64,000 nucleotides of DNA from Asterella californica (lineage: Eukaryota; Streptophyta; Marchantiopsida; Marchantiales; Aytoniaceae), in the NCBI GenBank assembly GCA_036924285.1, contig JAYKYS010000014.1, positions 2,542,001-2,606,000 of the forward strand, read 5' to 3'. The position numbers and the translations under genes were made by a program. Below are positions 35,766-45,572 of the stretch, piece by piece (the first letter of the stretch is position 1; each line of letters starts with the position of its first letter). A model generated the notes under the pieces. The model had not been told where the DNA came from and did not search any database. It saw only the letters and a list, made by a program, of their open reading frames with translations.

Positions 35766-35975
35766 ACATCGAAGATTGATGTCTCAAGTGGTTTAATCTA
35801 CAGTCTTCTAAGAAAAAGATTGTGAGTTCAATCTCTTATGAGCATGGTTGGAGGTTCATGCTGCTGCAAACTGTTAATGAAACTTCTGGTCAGAGTCCCT
35901 CTGTGATGAACTCATGTGGACAATCTCGTGATCCTCGAAGATCCCAAGAGATAAATAATATAAATAATATAATTT
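35766..35975 (+). mobile_element. tRNA-derived SINE-like element, copy 1
   Basis: The head 'tgtctcaagtggtttaatct' resembles an A box, and 'gtgagttcaatctct' about 50 bases later resembles a B box of RNA polymerase III promoters. The body (aactgttaatgaaacttctg) and an ata/aat simple-repeat tail (ataaataatataaataat) follow. The same order, in inverse orientation, is found at 40935-41144. The layout is that of a tRNA-derived SINE. Confidence 0.65.
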
Positions 35976-38442
35976 ATATACTGCTATTCTTTGGGTCTGA
36001 TGAAACAACAGGGTTAACAAATTTCCATAATGTAATAACATTACATTAACATACATAAGAGATAATATGAACTGATAATCTATTATAAAAATATTTTAAA
36101 TTGAACGTTAATTTAGATACATGGTTGAAAGCTAACATACACTTTTCATATTTTGATAACATTACATTTTTACCTATTAAAACAAATCAAAAGTGTTATC
36201 AAGTATTGTAAAGTTGAGAGGGTTGGAGTCCAGTCTTGCAAAAGTATTAATGGTGGGGTCTAAGTAATTTCTGTTAACACGGACCAGGAAGTATTTTTTC
36301 AACCATTCTTCTTGTATACAAAGATTCCACGCCCTTCCGGTACACTTCCGAGGTTTTGAGTGCCAGACCAGAGATTTACTTGAACACCATCTTAAGATGG
36401 TATTATTGGACCGCATCCTTGGCAGGCAAATCCAAGTTAACAGGTGACTGGTAGTAAAAGACAGAGCACAAAACAAATAAGAGACCATACGGACTGATAA
36501 TCTATTATATATTGACATGCTATCTCGTATTGATATAAAATAAATAACATGCTGATAATCTACCATAAATTGAACTTTCTGCATAAATGAAAAGCTGGGT
36601 GCTGACATACAAATCTCGCATGCAGATAACACATATTTCACCTTCTCGCATATAAAACTTGTTGTGGAGATACAAATTTCGCATTCATATGACATTTTGA
36701 CCTACTGAGCTTGCTATTACCCATCAAAGGTGCATCAAAGTAACAAAGGCTAAGTCCAGTCCAACAAGTTAGAAGTGTTGAAGGGTGAGGTCAAGTCCAA
36801 CGAGTTAAAGGTAATGCAGTGTTAAGTGGGGTGAGGTCAAGTCCAACAAATGTTCTAAGTGTGCGGTCAAAGTAAATTTTCTGCTTGGAATAGTGGGAGA
36901 TATCGGATGAAATCCAAATACCGTGATGTAGAATACAGTATATAATCTGAATTCAGACAGTGAAACTTCGTCCTAATCATCCTATACCAAGCTCGCTTGC
37001 TATCCACACAGCTCATTTCCACTCCAATATTTAGCTTGACTCTCCAAAGGCCGTGCGATCCTTCTCGCTCGAGATTCAGCACTTGTCATAAAAGTTGTGC
37101 AGGGTGGACTAAATGCTTTTTAGGAGACTTCGGTTCCTAAAGCCTACAGTAGCCATCGTCCAGTGTAATATGGCCGGTATGTGAAGACCGGTAGTGAGCT
37201 ATGTATGCACATATTGCCAGGAAAAGGTCGACAGGAATGCAGGAAGCTAATTTCCGCTCCCGGTTTTCCAATCTGTGCACCACAAAACGGTTGAAAATCA
37301 CGCATTCTCTACTCCAAAAGAACTTTACATTCTCTGAGACCCATGACTATTGTGAGGCTCAAACTGCCAGATTACCGTTTAGGGTGTACTACACATGAAG
37401 GATTACGGCATAAGAAAGGCATTCGGCTGCCACGCAGCAGAGACTAGCTCACACTAGCAACTCCTGTCGCTTGCTCAAGATCTTGAATTCCGGGAGGTGG
37501 CGCTCCCGAGCCTACTTCGTTCTCTGCGTCCCTTTGTGGAGTAGTGGCGTAGTATCGGAACGGCCCGCTGAGGACCCACCAAGAAAAACCAAACATTGAC
37601 GTGTGGATAATCGACACAAGAACAATTTCTTTAACAGAACCTTTAGGCTCTTAAAAGCATATTCATGGCACGAAGGGCTTGGAACATGGTACAGAACGCG
37701 TGGTACGATGCGGTATACTATAACTGCCAACACAAGCAAACGGAAGTAGAGTCGTTCGAAAGAAGAGCACTGTCGATGTGCTCGGAAAGTAATTGGTAAC
37801 TGAGCAAGCCCCAAAACCATAAATGGAAGTTGTGCATAAGCAAGGTATAACCGGAAATCGCATTCAAGATATCCAACTCATCCATTAGCGAACACCATGC
37901 TGGAAATCACGAATCAAGTTCAGGATGAAGTGATTGTCCATCCTTGGTTTTGCGGACGAATGAACCCGCATCTGAGCCAAAATAGAACAAGCACGAAACT
38001 CCCAGGATGAAACAATAGAACTCCAGTCAGTAAAAATATTCACATGGCCCAGCGACGCCATCACTAACCAGATTTTGATTAGACAAGGAGACTGTTCTCT
38101 CTTTGCTCCGGAGTGCCATAAAGAAAGAGAGATTGGCGACTAAGGCACGGAGGCCAATACAGGACACTCCTGACCGTTCATTAAAAGGTAAATATTTATA
38201 CATTTCATTCAAGTCGGATCCATGTTTGGGTCCATGTTGCTACGATGATATACATTAATGATACAGAAAAAGATTTTATACACGCGATACAGAACCAAGA
38301 ACTGCAGTCAAGTGTGATGTACGTTCTGAAGCTAGATGTCGTTCTATCCTCTGACCTGTTAGTTAACCGCCACAATATCCCTTCACAGTACTCCTCTCTG
38401 GTCAGCTTTCTGTAAAGTAAGAAATGAAGTAATCAGCCTTTG
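35976..38442. other. AT-rich intergenic stretch with local repeats
   Basis: Nothing here resembles a gene. A tgataatctattata motif recurs at about 36073, 36495 and (as tgataatctaccata) 36553. Each is linked to ttgaac/ctgacatac segments, suggesting a diverged direct repeat. Another repeated phrase, gaggtcaagtccaac, occurs at about 36787 and 36835. The 172-codon minus frame at 36177-36695 arises from these repeats. Confidence 0.5.
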
Positions 38443-40380
38443 TTAGGCAGCCCTTTTACCTTTGCCAGCTCTCCAAATGGTTACATTTTCTTCGGTTGTC
38501 TTCTCCACTACATGCCGAAATCCCGGGTAGGGTTCGTAACCAAAAAATGACTGCAGAAACTGCAAAAGTAAAAGGTGTCAGCCTTTAGACTCAATGAAAG
38601 CATTCAGATGTCCCCAGGAGAAAGTTTGACCATCACGAGTCATCAGATTGAAGTGAGAATAAGCACAACTGGCTCGTTCGCATAACCCAGAAGGAAACTG
38701 AAGCTCCTCCAAGACCTATTTCCCTGCGTGCTCCCTCGTAATAAAATTCCATGCAGAAAAAAACAGAAAGAACGAAGAATCCGGCGATTTGCGGTCAAAC
38801 GTTGAGAATTAAAACTGTATATTCAGTTTACCTCGAGCAGCACGAAGAACGGTGCCATAAGAAATGCTTGCGGCAGATTATCCAGCAACGCAGGCGCGCG
38901 ACCCTGACGATGACGACACACATTTGCGTGACTGTAAGGGACTTGAGCACGACCAACTACTACGCATCAAATTGAACCAAACAAGAAGACATCTGACAAA
39001 CACTGATACCACATATCTTGCCAAAAACTGCCCTACGGGATGGAGCACCATACCTCAAAAACCCCGTGCCCAATAAACTGGAAAGTCCAACAAGTCATCT
39101 GGGCAATCAGCACGAACTGCACAAATCCAGAGCGTTAACACGTCACTAAACGAAGCGAAAGGACGATGATTATCAAGCTCAGAATCCTGCCAATTCAACA
39201 TGCACGCGATCCGTTCACTACGCGACCATGCGACCCGAAGTTGAGAGCGAATTCAGCCACTAATTGTCCGATGTTAGATTGACATGACATGCACTATTCG
39301 TTGGTTGTACAGTGCAGACTAGGAGGTACTCAGAAAAGGAATACTCACAACGTACATGTATGCATGCCCAGAACCAAAACCTAATGCGTGGTTACAGAAC
39401 AGGGCCTAACAATCTAAAACTGCACTTGCCAGCGGGTTTCTGTCCTTTGACACCCCTGGTTTCTTTATGAGGAGAGCAGTGCAATCAGAAAGGCCTTTGT
39501 AACCATGGAGAAGAAAATACATGAATCCCATGGTTACGACACAACTCACGGCAGCTGAGGCTGCCAGTCATAAAAGAGAGCACAAAATTCGTGACACAGA
39601 AAATACTGAAACACGAGTTAAAAGGATACGAAAGAGAAAGAAAGAGCTAACCTTCCAGGCTGTAGACCAAGGCCAGGCTTGGGCGATGGCCTGAGAGCCA
39701 ATCCAGCAGCCGAGGCATAGCGCTGCACCAAGAGAACCAGCCTTCTTATCCAAGGCTGTGTAGTATAGGGCATAGATGGAAACGATCACGAAGTTCAAGT
39801 TCAAAACCATATACTGCTGCAAGGGAAGTGTGCCAGCCGGGAGAGGTACTGGAATGATGGGTGGCGTGTAGGCCCAGAGGATTCCACTTGTGAAGAAAAT
39901 CGGCCAAACGAAAAACATGTGGATCAAAACGTTATGTTTGTGGCTATGATACGCTCCATAGAATGCAAATTGCTTTTCCAAATTCAGAAGATCCGCCATA
40001 CTGCCAATCAACGGCGCGCCTTCCTCCTCCGACTTCTCCCCTTCTTTCTCACCTGTTGTATCTACACTCGTTTCCTCCTCTACACCACCAACACCAACAC
40101 TGACTCCCGTCTCGCGGCCTTCTTGTCCCTGTACCTTTCTCACTCGAACGAATCCACCTCTGCTCGCCTTACCCTCCGTTCCGAAAACCAACCTGACAGT
40201 CGCAGTATCCTTCTTTCTCGATTCCGAGCATATCGCAATCCCGCTCGGAAACCGCTTATGTACATACCTCGCCACTCGAGTGCTCTCACTCTTGGGTACA
40301 CAAGAAACTGGTTGTCCAAAGCACAAAGCATGACGTTCTGTTCTAGAAGTGGCGGAGGTTGACTTGGTAAGGATGTCCAT
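38443..40380 (-). CDS. Mpo1-like (DUF962) membrane protein
   Basis: Four exons, all phase 0 with GT-AG introns: 39652-40380, 39054-39116, 38832-38903 and 38443-38559, giving 326 residues. ATG 40380 is the first ATG in frame. The conserved part starts near residue 128 (MADLLNLEKQFAFYG), with YHSHKHNVLIH, a membrane segment FFVWPIFFTSGILWAY, QFIGHGVFE and a final FFGYEPYPGFRHVVE. Members such as yeast Mpo1 are ER membrane dioxygenases in alpha-oxidation of 2-hydroxy fatty acids and use conserved histidines; the histidines are present here. The first ~127 residues are an extension, Ser/Arg-rich then Glu-rich, of unknown role (possibly a targeting sequence). Translation from the internal Met 128 would give the usual family length. 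Confidence 0.9.
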
Positions 40381-40737
40381 CTCCGCCAAAATTTCTGCCC
40401 GCTCTTTGTTAGGGAGTCAAACAAGTATTACTGTACCTAAATAACTGAACAACGCCAACTTCACCTGCTTTGTTCCTGTTCTGTTCGACTTCGCGTGCGC
40501 AGGATATCAACTTTGCCCCAGCGCCTGCAGCACCGACGTTGAAGCTTCTAGCAACGCTGCGAGCCACAACCATCTCGTGTCTTCATGTCCGGACACCGGC
40601 TTCAACAGTACAGTAGGAGGTGTCAACTTTCTCTTGTAAAAGTTGATTTCTAAAGCTACGCTCGCACTAAGTGGAGCGAACTAGTAGGCTCCTAGCCTCT
40701 AGTCGCGTCAAACTAGCAGCACTTTACGCCCATATAG
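40381..40737. other. Upstream region of the Mpo1-like gene
   Basis: No gene seen. It contains the likely promoter and 5' leader of the minus-strand gene. No motif is strong enough to call. Confidence 0.4.
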
Positions 40738-40879
40738 GTAGCGGCAGGCTCTGCCGCGACTCCCATCCCGGACGCGTGTGCCTTCCAGGATGTTCCAGTC
40801 GGCTGCCACCTCGGGAGCGTCGTACGTCATGGAAGGCTCTCGCGTCCCGGATGGGACTCGCGGCAGAGCCTTCCGCTAC
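40738..40879. mobile_element. Fold-back element with 50-bp inverted arms
   Basis: Left arm 40738-40787 (gtagcggcaggctctgccgc...) and right arm 40830-40879 (...gcggcagagccttccgctac) are reverse complements with a few mismatches around a 42-bp loop. The arms are GC-rich, unlike the surroundings. Each arm contains its own small palindrome, ggctctgccgcg. It is likely a small fold-back or MITE-type element. Confidence 0.75.
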
Positions 40880-40934
40880 GTAGAACATCACTGAAATAGG
40901 TTACGGGATAAAAATGGATAATAGAAATAAAAAC

Positions 40935-41144
40935 AGTAAATGATAATGATAAATAATGTTACCTTGGGGTCTACGAGTACCATGAGACGGTCTATATAAG
41001 CTCACCCCAGAGAGATTCGGACCAGAAACTTCATTAACAATTTACAACAGCATGCACTTCGAATCAATATTCACAAGAGATTGAACTCACTATCTTTCTC
41101 TTAGAAGACTATAAGATAAATCACTTGGGACACCGATCTTCGGT
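40935..41144 (-). mobile_element. tRNA-derived SINE-like element, copy 2
   Basis: On the minus strand it reads 'accgaagatcggtgtcccaa' 'gtg', then 'agtcttctaagagaaagat', the B-box-like 'gtgagttcaatctct', 'attgttaatgaagtttctgg' and an AT-rich simple tail. It matches copy 1 at 35766-35975 along its whole length with scattered differences. Confidence 0.65.
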
Positions 41145-42505
41145 GCATAGGTATAATAAGAACAATGGGTACAATAAAAAATTGCATGGGTGCAATAAGA
41201 ACACTGTACCATCTTGTAAAGAACTCTTCTCGGTTGCATGGGTGTTTTCGAGAAATTATTAAGTAATCACTTTATGAATCAAAAAATGCTTTTTGGAAAT
41301 TAGATAGATTAAGTTTACTCTACAAGAGTTCCCTTACCCATCAAGAACGTTTTTTTCTTAAAAGTGAAGAAATTTTATCAATTATTTTTATTATAATTGA
41401 TAGATGAATATAAAATCTGATGAGAAGATCGAATGATAGATAATAAATATAATATGATTCATCACCTCTAAAATACAAAAAAGTCCGAAGACCTAGACAA
41501 ACATAAAGTCCAAAACTTTTGTAAGACAACATATATATTTGACAGAGGATAACCATCACAACACAATAATTTAATTGATCAAGCCCCAGCAAGTTGATCA
41601 GGCTTGATCGGACACTCCTTAAAGCCTCACTACTTGATCGGTCTCCTGACTTGTCAACTTTCACACACCTTATTAGAAACAGCACTTCGAGTAGCGTCAC
41701 GGGAAACCATTCAAAATGTAAAGAAGGAGGAGTATCGGGATTATAAAACTTTGCTCGACCGATATATTAATCATTATAAATTTATTTAAAAATAAATTAC
41801 AAAATGCAAAGCTATTAGAGCGTGTCAAAGCTGAAACTTTTCTGTTATATTCTTCACCCGCGAGTAAATGTTACAACTGCGACCAAGAGGTCGGAGGTTT
41901 CTTATAGGTGCCCTCGGAGGCATCGGCAGAGAACACTCACTCACTTTCTCTAATCTTTCTTTTTTGCTATTCTATTGTAATTTTGTAGGAGAGTAGGGTA
42001 AGATTTAGGTTATTTATTTTAATTTTAAAAATATTATTAATATTAATATTATTTTAAAATATAATAATAAACAATTCACGTATCTGTACAAAGCTGAAAA
42101 AACTATTTCTGTTTCGCTTGTGAACGTTAAGGAATCTTCTCTCTTAGATTTGATACGCACTATTTGTGAGTTTCGAATTAAATCGTTATCTGAAATATTC
42201 CAATCTCGGAAAGAAATTTTATCACAAAAGGCATTTTAGGTTTAACTGTTAAAGTTCTTCGGACGTAGACAGGGGAACCCGCGAAATGAAGTCGTGGCGG
42301 TTACCAGGGGTATGTCTAGGGGCACCGGGGGTTCAGTTATCTTCGTGCACAAGCTTTGAGAAATGTCGCTCGTCAGTTGAGGAAGGCAGTCCGCTGCTAA
42401 ATTGTGTGGTTTGATGTTTTCAACGCAAGCTTTGAAAGACGTCGTATGTTTACCTTTTGGAGCTAGTTACGAAGAAAACACGGTGGTTTTGAACACTACA
42501 CTTGG

Positions 42506-42551
42506 TTCTGTGGGCCGCCCGACTTCGAAGTTCGAGTCGCGGCCCACAGAA
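42506..42551. repeat. GC-rich imperfect dyad
   Basis: tctgtgggccgcccgacttc is followed by an imperfect reverse complement ending cgcggcccacaga. The arms are about 20 bp with a 2-base slip. Confidence 0.7.
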
Positions 42552-43579
42552 ACGGTACGGATGATTCTCTTTCTCGGTCTTTCGCATTGTTGTTGTTTTC
42601 CACTGTAACTTTGATTTCTGAGTTCTGCGATGGATTTTGCCGCCTGGGAAGAGTAATAGAGTATACTGCGATGTACTGATTCAAGGGCAGATTCTAGTTC
42701 CCACTTTAGTTTCAGTCTAGGGTTTGTACAACTTCATACGAAGCTTCTAGACTGGCCTTTCACATGGACTAGAGGTACGGCATATTTCTTGAGAAAGTTG
42801 CGGTCATTTTAAACAGCTAGAAATAGACCACATTTGATCATGGCACCACCATGAAAACTGCTCCTGGACTTTGGAAGGAACCAGACGAGAGTCTTCAAAA
42901 CTCGGCTCCAGTTATTTGAAGCTTACCAGACTCGTGGTAAGAATTGGTTGGTCTGGCACCATCGCTCACCTAGATCACGACGCACAAGGCTGGATGCTCC
43001 CAAACGCAGATGCCAAAGTAGTATTGATTTTCAAGTTCTAGAAACGTCGTCCAAACGGCACAGTAGCTTTGTTGGCCTCTCTTTATGATAGAGTTCATCA
43101 CTCTGGTTGGCGTGCGGAAGAGAACCATGGCACTGCTGCATCGAACCAGCGCTGCTGATTAGTTTATATATTACGTGCCAAGTACAGGCCGCAACTTCTG
43201 AACAGAATCCATAAGTCATGTAGGTGCAAGCGTGCTTCATGATCCATAAGTCTTATTGCATTTCTGTAAAAGAATAGATTTCATCCACGCTTTAATTTAT
43301 CGTTTAATTTATTGTCTAACTTTTCCGGATTATACGGTAAATTCGATGAATATACTCTTTGTATATTTTTCTCTTCTGAATTTGGAAAAGGTGAATATGC
43401 AAGGAAAATGCAGAAATATGCGTGTAAAGTGCAACAATTCTTCTTCCTGTTAGATATGGGACACACATCTATAAGAAAAGAGATACCGAGTGTTAATAAG
43501 TCAGAGTTACCTTCTTTTATTTTTAAATTCAACATAAAAGAGTTTCTTAAAAAGCTATGTTAGAGAGAGAATGGAGAAT

Positions 43580-43653
43580 ATATACCTTGTAATCTCTTCT
43601 CCCATGAAGAGAATATATATATATATACCTTCATAATCTCTTCTCCCATGAAG
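43580..43653 (+). repeat. Two copies of a ~43-bp unit
   Basis: 'acctt..taatctcttctcccatgaag' occurs at about 43584 and 43627, separated by an atatatat run. Confidence 0.75.
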
Positions 43654-45261
43654 ACTGAGGTGGCTCGTATGAGTACAAACGTGAGCATACTCGAAAGTGA
43701 TGGAGTAAGCATCATGGTAGGAGCTCTCTAGATCTTGGAGATAAACAGAGTTAGTACTAACGTGATGGACTAGGCAAATGGAACATTCTATCGAGTGCGG
43801 ATTTGTAGCACACGGCACGAGGGAACTTTCCTGTGAGGGATAGTAGGATAGTTCTTCCCTTCAGTGCGATCCGAATTCGGATCTGGTGTGAACTGAAAAG
43901 AACTTACAAACCTTCATCATAAATATGAGATGGATAGGGAATTATTACCGGTGTGGATAGTTCTTGCACTGCTCTGCCATACATACAGACCGAAATATAG
44001 CTGTCGACCAGTCATGATTTCTACCTCGCATATACGACTTGGCCCACAAAATCTTTAGCGGTACCTTCCACGGTATCATTCATCTCATTCATCTCATTCA
44101 TCCTCAGGGTGATGTACTTGCAGTATCCAGTTCTCACTTCGCTCACGTCTCACACGTCCAAACAGCTTATATGGCTAGTATCGCCAAGCACTGGCACGAT
44201 ATGCCGTGTACTTCTGAAGATCTGAGCACACAGTGGTCATCTATAGAACATCCCGCAAGGTCTTACACCGGCGAACACGATTGCTATATTCATCCAGTGT
44301 TGAAATCAGTTTCTTACTCTCACAAGGTGGTCATTATCTTGTCGACTATAATAAGCACGGAGGCGACGTGCCGTATGCAATACTGTACCCAAGTCGCTCG
44401 TATAAACTGGAACCTGATAAATCTGAAAGCACATGTAGACTAAGCGACGGTTTGAACATAGTAAACCAAAAGGCAAGAGCAAACGGCTCGTATATCTGAG
44501 CTGTAGATCCCTATCGTGGGTTTCCTCCCATCACATCGACTCACAATATATCATGCCGTGTGTTAATCATGGCCGCAAGAACAAACTCCTGAATGTATGC
44601 TGCACCACTCGGCCTTGGGTATCCTTTCACTGCAGCTGGAATCTGGAGGCAAGCAAAATTCAACAGAGACCTTAACGTAAATGCAAGATTAAGCAAAGAT
44701 GATCTAGTCGCAAGCTTGAACTTACTTCACAAACATGTCAAATCGCCTAAAGTGTTTTCTTTTGGAGCTAACAACTTCGCGTCAAAATTCCAGGCTGCAC
44801 CCTACGGACATTCAAACTTTGAGCAGGCCACGAATTCAAGTAGGTTTCACCTGACTTCTCCTCCTGTGGCCACACCTACTCCACCCATCATGAATGCCTG
44901 ACTTTGAAACGCACACTGTTTATGTTCTAAATGTACACATACAGAAAGCACAATCTGATTACTCGCTGCCGCTCACAAAATGTTTAGCACAATTTACACA
45001 CAGTCATGGTCAAAACAGAAGAGGCAGCACCCTCTTCAGTCGTTCTTCACGGCTGAGTCTGCTCAGCCACTAGCCGGACTGTATTCCCTCTTATCTTACT
45101 CTACTTCCCTCCTTCGGCTCTACTTCCTTAGAGCCAGTTACTTGTATATAAACCTCCTCCCCTCACTATGGAGATGATGTTAATCTGATCCCTTCGGGCT
45201 TATACAGTCCTCACACGTCATCAAGCCGACCTTACATATCGACAAAGATGGATGATTGGAG

Positions 45262-45572
45262 TGTTATGATGTATGGCAGCAAGAACACAATTCATAGCAC
45301 CACTCCAACAGGGGAGGAAAACCTTCAAACAAGGAAGGAGGCTCTCGCAGCCTTCACAAGAGGAAAAAGAAGGAACAGAGTATCACTAAAGAGACTTATT
45401 GGGGGCAGAGCCCCTTCTCAATATATAGGGAGACTCAAGAGACTTTTGGGGCTGGGTCGCCGTAACATAGTTGTGTACAAAGTCTTACAGGACTTATGTA
45501 CGAAGTCTTACAGGACTTGGTGTACAAAGTCTTACAAGACTTCATGAGCTTGTCTTACTCCGCATGTCAACA
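45262..45572 (-). repeat. 3' LTR of the copia element
   Basis: It starts tgttgacatgcgg on the minus strand and ends catcataaca. It differs from the other LTR by two substitutions (near 45450 and 45491). The end of the pol frame extends into it. Confidence 0.95.

Larger units (their letters stand above)
41145..45256. other. Intergenic stretch; no certain gene
   Basis: The sequence is AT-rich at 41150-42240. A dyad lies at 42506-42551 and a small tandem repeat near 43580-43653. Open frames at 44039-44443 (134 codons) and 44593-44901 (102 codons), both plus, have fairly even composition. They could be exons of an unrecognised gene, but I see no domain and no clear splice connection. Confidence 0.4.

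Noticed and set aside
36177..36695. 172-codon minus ORF with repeated ICMS/CEIC phrases
   Set aside because: The repeats come from DNA-level direct repeats; no recognisable protein.
39919..40362. 147-codon plus-strand ORF
   Set aside because: It is the antisense shadow of the first exon of the Mpo1-like gene.
44039..44901. Possible two-exon gene (134 and 102 codons)
   Set aside because: No domain, no convincing donor-acceptor pair; noted under the intergenic entry only.
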